The translations under genes and the position numbers were made by a program. 41,032 nt of DNA. Source: Stenotrophomonas sp. YIM B06876 (GTDB taxonomy: Bacteria; Pseudomonadota; Gammaproteobacteria; Xanthomonadales; Xanthomonadaceae). The stretch lies in NCBI RefSeq assembly GCF_030711595.1, contig NZ_JAUJUJ010000003.1:167993-209024 (forward strand). Reading direction: 5' to 3'. Positions 15,711-24,658 of this stretch are shown here, one piece after another. Position 1 is the first letter of the stretch, and the number at the start of each line of letters is the position of its first letter. A model generated the notes under the pieces. That model was not told where the DNA came from and made no database searches. It was given only the letters and a program-made list of their open reading frames with translations.

Positions 15711-17288
15711 TTGAAGACACTGTTGGGGAGCGGGCTGCTGCTCGCGATGGGCGCGGCGCAGGCTGTGGATCTGCCACCGGCGGCCACGCCCGCGGCGCTG
15801 GCGCAGCTGGATGCCACGGTGGAGCGGGTGCGCCAGCAGTTCGACGTGCCGGGCGTGGCGATCGCCATCGTCAAGGACGGTGAGGTGGTACTGGAGCGCG
15901 GTTATGGCGTGCGCGAGATCGGCAGGCCCGGGCCGGTGCAGGCTGACACCCTGTTCGCCATCGCCTCCAACACCAAGGCCTTCACCGCCACCGCGCTGAA
16001 CCTGCTGGCCGAAGACGGCAAGCTGAAAATGGACGACCGGGTGATCGACCACCTGCCATGGTTCCGCATGTCCGATGCCTACGTCACCGGCGAAATGCGC
16101 GTCCGCGACCTGCTGTCGCACCGCAGTGGCCTGGGCCTGGGCGCGGGCGACCTGCTGTTCTGGCCGACCACCACCTACAGCAACGAGGAGGTGGTGCGGC
16201 GGCTGGCCAAGGTGCCGCTCAAGGGCGGCTTCCGTGATCGCTACGCCTACGACAACATCCTCTACGCGGTGGCCCAGCAGGTGATCGAAACCGTGTCCGG
16301 GCAGTCGTTTGATGCCTTCCTGCAGCAGCGCATCTTCGACAAGGTCGGCATGGACGGCACCCGCTACAACGCCGATCACCTCCAGCCCGGCGACACGCCC
16401 GCCGTCGGCCATGCCAAGTACGACTACACCGATCTGCGTACCGTGGCGCCGCTCACCTGGTCCAACGCGGCTGGCGCCGGCGGCATCTATTCCAGTGCGC
16501 ACGACATGGCCAAGTGGATGAACGTGCAGCTGGCCGAAGGAAAGCTGGCCGACGGCACGCCACTGTTCAGCGCGAAGACCCAGCAGCAGATGTGGCAGAT
16601 GCAGATTCCGCAGGTGGTGCCCACCCCGGCAGTGCCTGCGCTGCAGGCCGCACGCCCCAACTTCGCCGGTTACGCCGAAGGCTGGAGCCTGAGCGACTAT
16701 CGCGGGCAGAAGCTGGTCTGGCATACCGGTGGCTGGCCCGGCCAGGTGTCGCGGCTGACGCTGGTGCCCGAGCAGAAGCTGGGCGTGGTGGTGCTGACCA
16801 ATCAGGAATCCGGCGCGGCCTTCAACGCCATCACCATGAGCGTGCTCGATGCCTACCTGCAGGCGCCGGCCACCGATTGGGTGGCGGCCTACGCCGCCGC
16901 GGTGGCCAAGTCGCAGGAGAAGGCCGACGAAAGCTGGCAGAAGCATGTGGCCGCGCGCGATGCCCGGTCCCGGCCGTCGCTGCCGCTGTCCGGCTATGCC
17001 GGCACCTACCGCGATGCGTGGTATGGCGATGTATCCATCGAGCACAAGGGCGGCAAGCTGCGCCTGCGCTTCGGCCGCACCGCCGCGCTGGTGGGCACGA
17101 TGACGCACTGGCAGCACGACACCTTCATCGTGCGCTGGGATGACCGCTCGCTCAACGCCGATGCCTTCGTCAACTTCAGCCTCGATCCGGATGGCAAGGT
17201 GCGCGAGATGCGGATGCAGGCGGTGTCGTCGCTGACCGATTTCAGCTTCGACTTCCAGGACCTGTTGCTGCTGCCGGTAACCGACTAA
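15711..17288 (+). CDS. Exported serine hydrolase, class C beta-lactamase/penicillin-binding-protein fold
   Basis: A 525-aa periplasmic hydrolase of the beta-lactamase family (Pfam Beta-lactamase, with a DUF3471-like C-terminus). Seen: signal peptide ending AAQA, the SxxK motif SNTK (Ser86, Lys89), the Y-x-N motif YDN (180-182), and HTG (about 338) as the third box. A separate domain follows from about residue 425. Members cleave peptides, esters or D-amino acid bonds and are often not true beta-lactamases. The start chosen is TTG 15711: AGGAG stands 7 bases before it and the signal peptide then begins directly with MKTLLGSG. An ATG at 15657 in the same frame would add 18 residues including several arginines and has no ribosome site. 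Confidence 0.85.
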   Translation: MKTLLGSGLLLAMGAAQAVDLPPAATPAALAQLDATVERVRQQFDVPGVAIAIVKDGEVVLERGYGVREIGRPGPVQADTLFAIASNTKAFTATALNLLAEDGKLKMDDRVIDHLPWFRMSDAYVTGEMRVRDLLSHRSGLGLGAGDLLFWPTTTYSNEEVVRRLAKVPLKGGFRDRYAYDNILYAVAQQVIETVSGQSFDAFLQQRIFDKVGMDGTRYNADHLQPGDTPAVGHAKYDYTDLRTVAPLTWSNAAGAGGIYSSAHDMAKWMNVQLAEGKLADGTPLFSAKTQQQMWQMQIPQVVPTPAVPALQAARPNFAGYAEGWSLSDYRGQKLVWHTGGWPGQVSRLTLVPEQKLGVVVLTNQESGAAFNAITMSVLDAYLQAPATDWVAAYAAAVAKSQEKADESWQKHVAARDARSRPSLPLSGYAGTYRDAWYGDVSIEHKGGKLRLRFGRTAALVGTMTHWQHDTFIVRWDDRSLNADAFVNFSLDPDGKVREMRMQAVSSLTDFSFDFQDLLLLPVTD

Positions 17289-17299
17289 ACCGGGGCATC

Positions 17300-17325
17300 G
17301 TAAGAGCGGCGTCAGTCGCGACGGC
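17300..17325 (+). repeat. REP-like element, copy 2
   Basis: A 26-base element starting GTAAGAGCGGCGTCAG with the GTCGCGAC core, in the gap behind the serine hydrolase. Together with the inverted copy at 17350-17375 it forms a doublet facing inward, the usual arrangement of such repeats. Confidence 0.55.
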
Positions 17326-17349
17326 TGTTCCACGGATACTGGAAGAAAA

Positions 17350-17375
17350 GCATCGCGGCTGGCGTCGCTCCTGCA
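17350..17375 (-). repeat. REP-like element, copy 3 (inverted)
   Basis: Read on the minus strand: TGCAGGAGCGACGCCAG followed by CCGCGATGC. It is the inverted partner of copy 2 and also similar to copy 1 at 15094. The doublet occupies most of the gap between the serine hydrolase and the ABC exporter. Confidence 0.6.
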
Positions 17376-17399
17376 AGGATCAGCGCGTAGACATACACG

Positions 17400-17433
17400 G
17401 AACAGGCCGCGATGGGACAATCGCGGCCTGTTC
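17400..17433. promoter_or_regulatory. Perfect 14-bp hairpin ahead of the ABC exporter gene
   Basis: Bases 17400-17413 and 17420-17433 are exact inverted repeats around the six-base loop GGGACA. The hairpin ends 17 bases before the start at 17451 and has no T run, so it may be an attenuator or operator of the exporter rather than the terminator of the preceding gene. Confidence 0.55.
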
Positions 17434-17450
17434 TGTTCACGGTGGCCCCG

Positions 17451-19283
17451 ATGTTCCGCTGGTTCGAGTCGTTGATCCCGGTGTTCCCGCCACTGGACCC
17501 GCGCATGCCGCCCAAGGGCGTGGCGCGTTTCTATCTGCACTACCTGTTGCCGGTGTGGCCGGTGCTGCTGGCCACGCTGGTGGCAGGGCTGGCGCTGGCG
17601 GTGGTGGAAGTGGCGATGTTCGATTTCCTCGGCCGCATCGTCGACATGGTGGCCGACCAGCCCGGCGCCGACTTCTTCGCCCGCCATGGCGTGACGCTGG
17701 CGTGGATGGCGGGTATCACCCTGCTGCTCAGGCCGCTGCTGGTCGGCCTGCACAACCTGCTGGTCAACCAGGCCATCGTGCCGGGGCTGAGCAACCGCTC
17801 GCGCTGGCTGATGCACAACTACGTGGTGCGGCAGAGTCTGGCGTTCTTCCAGAACGATTTCGCCGGGCGCATCGCCAACCGGGTGATGCAGACCGGCACC
17901 TCGCTGCGCGAATCGGCGGTGCAGATGGTCGACGCGCTCTGGTACATCGTGGTCTATACCGGCAGCGCGCTGTACCTGTTTGCCCAGGCCGACGTGCGGC
18001 TGATGCTGCCGCTGGCGGTATGGCTGGTGGTGTATGTGGCCATCATGGTGGTGTTCGTGCCGCGCATGAAACAGCGCGCGTGGGTGGCCTCCGAAGCGCG
18101 CTCCAAGGCGATGGGCCGCATCGTCGATGGCTACACCAACATCTCCACGCTCAAGCTGTTCGCCCACGCCGGTCGCGAGCAGGACTATGTGGCCGATTCG
18201 TTCCAGGAGCTGGCGGTCAAGCATCGGGCGCAGACGCGCATCACCTCGGCGATGGATCTGACCATCGCCATCGTCAACGGCCTGCTGATCGTGGGCACCT
18301 GCGGGCTGGCGCTGTGGCTGTGGAACCAGGGGCGCATCAGCGTCGGCGCGATCACCGTGGCCACCGGGCTGGTGATCCGTATCCACAACATGTCCGGCTG
18401 GATCATGTGGACGGTGAACGGCATCTTCGAGGACATCGGCAGCGTGCAGGACGGCATGGAGACCATCGCCCAGCCATTGACCGTGCAGGATCACCCCGGC
18501 GCGGGCGTGCTTCAGGTCACTGCCGGGGCGGTGGAGTTCCAGAACGTGCACTTCCACTATGGCAAGCGCGGCGGCGTGATTGCCGGGCTGAACCTTGTGG
18601 TGAAACCGGGCGAGAAGATCGGCCTGGTCGGCCCGTCGGGTGCGGGCAAATCCACGCTGGTGAACGTGTTGCTGCGCCTGTACGACCTGGAGAGCGGGCG
18701 CATCCTGATCGACGGCCACGACATCGCGCGTATCACCCAGGAAAGCCTGCGCGCGCAGATCGGCGTGGTGACGCAGGACACGTCGCTGCTGCATCGTTCC
18801 ATCCGCGACAACCTGCTCTACGGCCGCCCCGATGCCACCGATGAACAGTTGCGTGCTGCGGTGGCCAAGGCGCGTGCCGACGGCTTCATCGATGCGCTGG
18901 TGGACGGGCAGGGCCGGCATGGCTACGACGCCCATGTCGGCGAGCGCGGGGTCAAGCTGTCCGGTGGCCAGCGCCAACGCATCGCCATCGCCCGGGTGCT
19001 GCTGAAAGACGCACCGGTCCTGGTGATGGACGAGGCCACTTCGGCGCTGGATTCAGAGGTGGAAGCGGCCATCCAGGAGAGCCTGGATGAACTGATGGCC
19101 GGCAAGACGGTGATCGCGATTGCGCATCGTCTTTCCACCATCGCGCGTATGGATCGGCTAGTGGTGATGGATCAGGGCAGGATTGTCGAAACCGGCACCC
19201 ACACCGAGCTGGTCGCCGCCGGTGGTCTGTATGCGCGGCTGTGGGCGCGGCAGACCGGTGGTTTTGTCGCTGCCGATGCCTGA
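17451..19283 (+). CDS. ABC exporter, fused permease and ATPase
   Basis: A 610-aa half-transporter of the ABCB/MsbA type (COG1132). The N-terminal half has six transmembrane helices (about 25-330), and the C-terminal nucleotide-binding domain shows Walker A GPSGAGKST (about 393), the Q-loop VVTQD, signature LSGGQRQR (about 502), Walker B VLVMDEATSALD (about 523) and the H-loop IAHRLS (about 557). All catalytic residues are intact. It would act as a homodimer to export lipids, drugs or a peptide; the substrate is not evident and there is no processing peptidase nearby. ATG 17451 is chosen because the ATG at 17412 lies inside the hairpin; no strong Shine-Dalgarno is seen for either. Confidence 0.9.
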   Translation: MFRWFESLIPVFPPLDPRMPPKGVARFYLHYLLPVWPVLLATLVAGLALAVVEVAMFDFLGRIVDMVADQPGADFFARHGVTLAWMAGITLLLRPLLVGLHNLLVNQAIVPGLSNRSRWLMHNYVVRQSLAFFQNDFAGRIANRVMQTGTSLRESAVQMVDALWYIVVYTGSALYLFAQADVRLMLPLAVWLVVYVAIMVVFVPRMKQRAWVASEARSKAMGRIVDGYTNISTLKLFAHAGREQDYVADSFQELAVKHRAQTRITSAMDLTIAIVNGLLIVGTCGLALWLWNQGRISVGAITVATGLVIRIHNMSGWIMWTVNGIFEDIGSVQDGMETIAQPLTVQDHPGAGVLQVTAGAVEFQNVHFHYGKRGGVIAGLNLVVKPGEKIGLVGPSGAGKSTLVNVLLRLYDLESGRILIDGHDIARITQESLRAQIGVVTQDTSLLHRSIRDNLLYGRPDATDEQLRAAVAKARADGFIDALVDGQGRHGYDAHVGERGVKLSGGQRQRIAIARVLLKDAPVLVMDEATSALDSEVEAAIQESLDELMAGKTVIAIAHRLSTIARMDRLVVMDQGRIVETGTHTELVAAGGLYARLWARQTGGFVAADA

Positions 19284-19284
19284 G

Positions 19285-19312
19285 CCGGCAGCTGTTGCGC
19301 AGCAGCTGCCGG
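19285..19312. terminator. Hairpin after the ABC exporter gene
   Basis: CCGGCAGCTG (19285-19294) and CAGCTGCCGG (19303-19312) pair perfectly over 10 bases with an 8-base loop. It lies just behind the stop codon and 90 bases from the end of the converging DUF1993 gene, so it probably ends transcription, though no T tract follows. Confidence 0.6.
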
Positions 19313-19400
19313 GAAATTTCAGGACGACTGGCAGGCGCTGCCTGCGTTGGGCCGGAGCACGGTACGGCTCTGCCCAGTTGTTGCTGATCCCGTCGCCGGG

Positions 19401-19913
19401 TCAGTAGGCGCCCATGTAATCGCGCTTGCCGATCTCCACGCCGTTGTGCCGCAGCAGTGCGTAGGCGGTGGTGGCATGGAAGAAGAACTGCGGCAGGCCG
19501 TACTGCAGCAGGTACACGCTGCCCACCAGCTTCTTTTCCTTGGGCGTGCCGGCACGCAGCACGATCTCGCGCGATTCGCTGCCCTCGAACTGTTCCGGCG
19601 TGAGCGAGCCAAGGTGCGCCAGCGTTTTGGCGATCAGTTCCTGCAGATCGGCGAACGTGGCGTCGGCCTTGTCCGGCCACGACGGCACGTCGATGCCCGC
19701 CAGGCGCGAGCTGATGCCTTTGGCGAAATCCGCCGCGATCTGCACCTGGCGTACCAGCGGGAACATGTCCGGGAACAGGCGTGCGCCGAGCAGGGCGTTG
19801 GGGTCGATCTTTTTTTCGGTGGCGTGGGCTTCGGCCTTGTTCAACACGCCGGACAGGGCCGAGAGGATTTGGGTGAGAACAGGAATGGAGGCGTTGTACA
19901 TGGACAGGGACAT
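19401..19913 (-). CDS. DUF1993 family protein
   Basis: A 170-aa cytoplasmic all-helical protein. The start MSLSMYNASIPVLTQILSAL and the later LFPDMFPLVRQVQIAADFAKG, and the ending QYGLPQFFFHATTAYALLRHNGVEIGKRDY, are the conserved parts of DUF1993, a family with a DinB-like four-helix bundle. The histidines in FFFHATTAYALLRH would fit a metal site, as in DinB proteins. Function unknown. ATG 19913 is chosen because it begins the conserved part. Confidence 0.88.
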   Translation of the reverse strand: MSLSMYNASIPVLTQILSALSGVLNKAEAHATEKKIDPNALLGARLFPDMFPLVRQVQIAADFAKGISSRLAGIDVPSWPDKADATFADLQELIAKTLAHLGSLTPEQFEGSESREIVLRAGTPKEKKLVGSVYLLQYGLPQFFFHATTAYALLRHNGVEIGKRDYMGAY

Positions 19914-20063
19914 GGCGGACTTCCGGTGAGGGTGGAGAGGGGCGCGGCCGTGGCTGCGCTGGTGCTGTAACCCCGACAGCATAGGACGTCGGCAACGGAT
20001 GCGGCGCGTGCGTACTGGAACGCACTGATCCTGCCGGCGGCTGCGAGCGGGATGCTGCCCGAG

Positions 20064-20657
20064 TCAGCGGTGTGGCGGATCGTGCAGATGCAACCCGCGC
20101 TCGATGCGCCGGTCCGGTACCAGCCACAGCAGCGCTACCGCGGCATAGATCGCCTGGCCCAGTGGCGCGGCGGCAAACGTAAGGGCGATGCCCAGCAGAT
20201 ACAGCAGCGGCGAGAGTTTCCCCTTCCAGTCCATGCCCAGCGCGCGGCGCAGCGCAGACTCGGGACCGTCGGCGGAAATGATGCGCTGCTGCAGCAGCCA
20301 GTAGGCCAGCGCCGCGGCCAGCAGGATGAAGCCGTACACCGCCGAAGGCAGCGGCGCCAGCGGATGGCCACCCATCCAGCGGGTGGCAAACGGCAGCAGC
20401 GACAGCCAGAACAGCAGGTGCAGATTGGCCCACAGCACGCTGCCGGTGATCCTGTTGCTGGCCAGTAGCAGGTGGTGGTGGTTGTTCCAGTAGATGCCGA
20501 CGTAGATGAAGCTCAGCACGTAACTCAGCAGTGCCGGCGCCATCGGGCGCAGCGCCGCAAGCGTGGCCTCTTCGGGTGCTTTCATCTCCAGCACCATGAT
20601 GGTGATGATGATCGCCAGCACGCCGTCACTGAACGCCTCCAACCGTGCCTTGCCCAT
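20064..20657 (-). CDS. TMEM175 (DUF1211) family channel-like membrane protein
   Basis: A 197-aa membrane protein with about six hydrophobic helices. It opens with the family hallmark RLEAFSDGVLAIIITIMVLE, the pore-lining RxxxFSD signature of TMEM175 potassium channels. Bacterial TMEM175 proteins form tetrameric potassium-conducting channels, so potassium leak is the likely role. ATG 20657 with GGAGAAG upstream is the clear start. The gene follows the thermonuclease gene on the same strand after a 333-base gap and is probably a separate unit. Confidence 0.9.
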   Translation of the reverse strand: MGKARLEAFSDGVLAIIITIMVLEMKAPEEATLAALRPMAPALLSYVLSFIYVGIYWNNHHHLLLASNRITGSVLWANLHLLFWLSLLPFATRWMGGHPLAPLPSAVYGFILLAAALAYWLLQQRIISADGPESALRRALGMDWKGKLSPLLYLLGIALTFAAAPLGQAIYAAVALLWLVPDRRIERGLHLHDPPHR

Positions 20658-20990
20658 CGCGTCTTCTCCGGTGGCCAGTGCGGTTGCGCCGCTGGACCGC
20701 GCCTTGGCTGGCCGCGAGTCTGGCATGGCGCCGGTCACGGCCGCCGTGATGATCGCCGGCGACCGGGCGAAGGCTGCGGTGTGGATGTCCACATCGCTGC
20801 CGGGAACCTGACTCTGCCGGTACGGCGCGGTGGCGTACGGGGCCTGCGCGAGTTGCGCAGCCGGGCAGGGCGTTCCGCCCCGCCAACGTGCCCATGGGCG
20901 GTGAGGCCGGAATGTCTACCCGTCGCCGCAGCGGACAAGGGCCGGCCGGCTGCCTTGTCCCGCCCACCGTGCGGGCCCACGCGGCTGCGT
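20658..20990. other. Intergenic stretch with two small hairpins
   Basis: 333 bases between the thermonuclease and TMEM175 genes. CTGCGC/GCGCAG (20844-20860) and GGGCG/CGCCC (20868-20880) form two adjacent small stems that may end the thermonuclease transcript. Open frames here have no recognisable protein and no ribosome site. Otherwise nothing seen. Confidence 0.5.
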
Positions 20991-21482
20991 TCAGCGCTGC
21001 GCCTTCTCCGCACGCCGGGCGGCGGCTTGGTTCCTGCGGAACTGCCAAGGCGCCACCGGATGGGCATCGGCCCACAGTCCGCTCCGGGTGAGGCGGGCCT
21101 TGAACTCGAACAGCGGCATCGCCTTGTCGTTGAGGTAGTCCGTATAGGCCCACGCCATCCCCGCGCCCACCATCTGCCGGTTGACGTTGGAACCGTCCAC
21201 GTACAGCACGCCGATCGTGCGTCCGTAGCGGTCCTTGCCGTCTTCCTTCACCCGCACGGTCTTGCCGAACACCAGGCTGGACAGGTGCTGTTGCGAGCGG
21301 GTGCCGAAGGGCTGGCGCTTTTCCGGTGCATCGATGCTGCCCAGGCGCACGCGCACCTGTTGGCGGTTGTGCAGCACGGTCACGGTGTCGCCATCGGCGA
21401 CCTTGACCACCTGTCCACTGAAGTCGGCATGCGCGCTGGCGCTGGCGAGCAGCAGCAGGGAGATTGAAACGAATTTTTTCAT
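20991..21482 (-). CDS. Secreted thermonuclease-like (SNase) nuclease
   Basis: A 163-aa protein with a Sec signal peptide (MKKFVSISLLLLASASAHA) and a staphylococcal nuclease-like OB-fold domain. Catalytic pattern seen: VADGDTVTV (metal-binding Asp), RVRLGSIDAPE (Arg46, Glu54) and DRYGRTIGVLY (Arg88), the three charged residues of the family's active site. It should cut DNA and RNA outside the cytoplasm in a calcium-dependent way. The C-terminus is basic. The ATG at 21482 is the only start giving the signal peptide. Confidence 0.92.
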   Translation of the reverse strand: MKKFVSISLLLLASASAHADFSGQVVKVADGDTVTVLHNRQQVRVRLGSIDAPEKRQPFGTRSQQHLSSLVFGKTVRVKEDGKDRYGRTIGVLYVDGSNVNRQMVGAGMAWAYTDYLNDKAMPLFEFKARLTRSGLWADAHPVAPWQFRRNQAAARRAEKAQR

Positions 21483-21915
21483 CAGGCCCGGGTGGGATTT
21501 GCGAACCGCCACCCGCGCGCTGACCTATGCACAAACGACTGCTGGCGCGCGGCGGGGCGCGTACTGCAACCGCAGCGGATATCGTCGTCGACCAGGGCGC
21601 GCAAGTGAGCGCCGGATGGCAGATCGAACACGCCGGGTGGGATTCCGGGCGGGCCAGCTTATCGGCAAAGGCCGAATCCCCCTAATGGAATCCGGCCGGA
21701 GTGACAGCAAGGCTGCCGCGCCCGCAGCGAGCCGTACGCGCGTCGGCCCCAACCGGGACCCGTACGGTGTCGCGATGGGGGGCGTATCCGCCTTTTCCGC
21801 CGAGTTCCGCGGTGATTGGCGCGTCTTGGGTCTTCATCCGGGACCCCGCCCAGGGCGGGCAGGTGGCGCACCTTTGCACCGCTGCGCCCGCTGCATGCCT
21901 GCCACGCGATTTCAT
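21483..21915. other. 433-base intergenic region without recognisable gene
   Basis: It lies between the AhpD-like gene and the thermonuclease. A 12-base sequence CCGGGTGGGATT occurs near 21485 and again near 21635. Open frames on both strands have no family resemblance and no good ribosome site. It may hold the thermonuclease promoter or a decayed gene; neither is shown. Confidence 0.4.
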
Positions 21916-22374
21916 TCAGCCCGCAGCGGGCTGGTAAGAGCCTGGCACTTTGCGAAAGGCGATGGCCATGCGATTCCACCCGTTGATTGCCACGATCGCC
22001 AGGGTGAGGTCCACCAGCTCCTTCTCGCTGAAGTGTCGGGCCGTGGCCTCGTACACGGCATCAGGCACCCCCGTCTGCGCGACATTCGTGACCGACTCCG
22101 TCCACGCCAGGGCGGCGCGCTCGCGTTCGCTGAAGAACGGCGTCTCCCGCCAGGCCGACAGCGTGTACAGGCGTTGCTCGGTCTCACCATGGGCGCGTGC
22201 GTCCCTGGTGTGCATGTCCAGGCAAAAGCCACAGCCGTTGATCTGTGAGGCGCGGGTTTTCACCAGCTCCAGCAGCGACAGTTCCAATCCGCTTTTATGG
22301 ACATAGCTCTCCAGGGCATACATGGCCCGGTTTCCCTCGGGCGCGATTTTCATGATGTCTGATCGCAGTTGCAT
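21916..22374 (-). CDS. Carboxymuconolactone decarboxylase/AhpD-like protein
   Basis: A 152-aa all-helical protein of the CMD family. The motif CGFCLDMH (Cys48, Cys51, His55) is the CxxCxxxH redox site of AhpD-like alkylhydroperoxidases, so a peroxidase or thiol-redox role is more likely than lactone decarboxylation. ATG 22374 has GGAG seven bases ahead. It follows betT on the same strand by 35 bases and may be co-transcribed with it. Confidence 0.92.
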   Translation of the reverse strand: MQLRSDIMKIAPEGNRAMYALESYVHKSGLELSLLELVKTRASQINGCGFCLDMHTRDARAHGETEQRLYTLSAWRETPFFSERERAALAWTESVTNVAQTGVPDAVYEATARHFSEKELVDLTLAIVAINGWNRMAIAFRKVPGSYQPAAG

Positions 22375-22409
22375 GTCGAACTCCTTCAATTGTGCCGGAT
22401 GCCGCCGGC

Positions 22410-24647
22410 TCACTTCGGTGCCGGAGGCGGCACGTTGTGTGGTGGCACCCGCGCCGCGGGTTGCCCACCTCCAGCAGGGTCCGTGGAGGCGGTGAGTGCC
22501 GCGAGATGGGCCTCGTAGCGCTCCAGTACGTCGTCAATCACCTGCTGCCTGGTGAGTCCCATCAGGTCGTAGCCGCCGGGGCCGGACTGGGTGAACACCT
22601 CCAGCCGGTAGTACACGTCGGTATCGCGCGACATCTTGCCGCTGAACGTCGGCACCGGCGCCTCGACGATGGCGAGCTGGTAGTGGAAGGCGTGGTCCGC
22701 GTCCATTGCCACCCGCAGCAGCGGCCCTTCGCTGCCACTGGCGTGGCCCGGATTGCCGCGCTCGACCTCGTAGCCCTGGGCGCGGAACTCGGCGGCAACC
22801 TCGTCCAGCGCCGGTGTCACCGTGCGTTCGAGATAGCGGCTGACCTCCCGTCGCGACGGGAACGCCAGCATCTGCCCCAGCCGCTGCTTCCACGAGCGCT
22901 CCGGCACGTGGCCGCCCCCCGGAGCAATGGATGGCCGACGCAACACCTGCCCCTCGCGCTCGGCCCGCTCCATCCGCAGCGCCTTGTAGAAGGACGCCAT
23001 CACCAGATAGGCGATGACGGTCACCGGCAGCGCGAAGATCAGCGTCGCGTACTCCATCGTCACCACGCCGCCGGCCAGCAGCATCGCCACGGTGAGCACC
23101 GCGGTGAGCACGGCCCAGAAGACGCGCAGCCACTTCGGCCCGTCCTGCGAGGGGTCGGGAATCGAGGTGGAGAAATTCGACATCACCATTGCGCCGGAGT
23201 TGGCGCTGGTCAGGTAGAACAGCAATCCGGAGACCGTCGCCAGGATGATCAGGAAGATCGCACCGGGAAACATTTCCAGCAGCGCGTACCAGCCCCGCTC
23301 CGGGCTGCGGACCGCAAGCTCGGCAAAGGCGGTGTTCCCCTGCAACACCTCGTACAGGGCCGAGTTGCCAAAGAGCGAGACGATGATGAAATCGCACAGC
23401 ACCGGCACCGTGATCGCCGCGATGACGAACTCGCGCAGCGTACGACCGCGTGAAATGCGTGCCAGGAACACCCCGACAAACGGCCCCCATGCCAGCCAGA
23501 ACGCCCAGAAGAACAATGTCCAGTGGGCCATCCAGTCACTGCTGCCGGGGTGGTAGGCGAAGGTCTGCAACATGCGTGCCGGCAGCGTCACCAGGAAGCG
23601 GCCGATGTTCTCCACCAGCGCGTTGAACAGGAACGCCGTCTGCCCGGCGACCAGGATGAAAACCATCATCGCCAGCGCGCTCCACAGGTTCAGCTCGGAG
23701 ATCCAGCGGATGCCGCGGTCAACCCCGGAGGTGGTCGCGGCGATGGTCACGATCACCGCGCCGATCACCAGCGCGATCTGCAGCGTCAGGCCGTCCTCCA
23801 GCCCGAAGATCCGCGCGAAGCCGACCGCCAGCAGCACCACGCCGATGCCCATCGAGGTGGCCACACCGAACACCGTGCCCACCAGCGAGAGGATGCTGAT
23901 GCCGTCGCCCAGAGGGCCGCGCACGCGCTTGCCGAACAATGGAAACAGCGCCGCGCGGATCGACAGCGGCATGTTCCAGCGGTAGGCGAAGTAGCCCATG
24001 GCCATGCCCAGCAGCGCATACACCGCCCAGCCGGCGATGCCGTAATGGAACATCGTCCATACCACCGCATCCTGCAATGCGGCAGGCGTGCCGCCGTCGC
24101 CGGCCGGCGGGTGCAGGTATTGCACGATCGGGCCCGTTACCGAGAAAAACAGCAGGTCGATCCCGACCCCGGCGGCGAACAGCATCGCCACCCAGGTCGC
24201 CAGCCTGTAACGCGGCCGCGAGTCGTCGGGACCCAGGCGCACATCGCCTTCCCTGGACAGCGCCACCCACAGCACGAAACCGATCACCAGCGCCATCGTC
24301 AGCACGTAGTACCAGCCCAGGTTCGTCGCAATCCAGTCCACGCTCATCTTCATCGACGTGCGCGCGTCATTGGGCAGAACAATGGCCCAGACCGAGAAGC
24401 CGAGGATCACCACCGACGAGACCGCCAGCACGCGCCAGCTGATATGGACCGCGCGGTCCTGGATCACCTCCTGCGGACCCTTGCTCAGGTCGCTGCGTGA
24501 CGCCGGAGCATCGTCGTCATCGGCCCGCTTGTCCGGGCGCCGGGTACCGCCGAACCGGCTCCGCTCCAGCGGCGAATGCGTCCTTGCCGCCGCAGCCCCA
24601 AGCGGGGAACCTTGTGGGCGTTCGTCGCCGGACGGCTCATTGGCCAT
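22410..24647 (-). CDS. betT: High-affinity choline/betaine transporter BetT (BCCT family)
   Basis: A 745-aa proton- or sodium-coupled importer of choline. Twelve transmembrane helices (about 67-560) contain GPIVQYLHPP, TMFHYGIAGWAVYALLGMA, and TLFFWAFWLAWGPFVGVFLAR, which follow E. coli BetT almost position by position. A long C-terminal cytoplasmic domain (about 560-745) is the osmosensing tail found in BetT. The N-terminus carries about 60 extra polar residues before the first helix; AAGGA upstream of ATG 24647 supports this start. No betA, betB or betI is in the window, so the use of the imported choline is not shown here. Confidence 0.92.
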   Translation of the reverse strand: MANEPSGDERPQGSPLGAAAARTHSPLERSRFGGTRRPDKRADDDDAPASRSDLSKGPQEVIQDRAVHISWRVLAVSSVVILGFSVWAIVLPNDARTSMKMSVDWIATNLGWYYVLTMALVIGFVLWVALSREGDVRLGPDDSRPRYRLATWVAMLFAAGVGIDLLFFSVTGPIVQYLHPPAGDGGTPAALQDAVVWTMFHYGIAGWAVYALLGMAMGYFAYRWNMPLSIRAALFPLFGKRVRGPLGDGISILSLVGTVFGVATSMGIGVVLLAVGFARIFGLEDGLTLQIALVIGAVIVTIAATTSGVDRGIRWISELNLWSALAMMVFILVAGQTAFLFNALVENIGRFLVTLPARMLQTFAYHPGSSDWMAHWTLFFWAFWLAWGPFVGVFLARISRGRTLREFVIAAITVPVLCDFIIVSLFGNSALYEVLQGNTAFAELAVRSPERGWYALLEMFPGAIFLIILATVSGLLFYLTSANSGAMVMSNFSTSIPDPSQDGPKWLRVFWAVLTAVLTVAMLLAGGVVTMEYATLIFALPVTVIAYLVMASFYKALRMERAEREGQVLRRPSIAPGGGHVPERSWKQRLGQMLAFPSRREVSRYLERTVTPALDEVAAEFRAQGYEVERGNPGHASGSEGPLLRVAMDADHAFHYQLAIVEAPVPTFSGKMSRDTDVYYRLEVFTQSGPGGYDLMGLTRQQVIDDVLERYEAHLAALTASTDPAGGGQPAARVPPHNVPPPAPK

Positions 24648-24658
24648 GGATCAGTCCT

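Noticed and set aside
15387..18977. A very long open frame on the minus strand opposite the serine hydrolase and ABC exporter
   Set aside because: It is antisense to two well-recognised proteins, is rich in His, Gln, Arg and Gly without any domain, and arises from the strong third-position GC bias.
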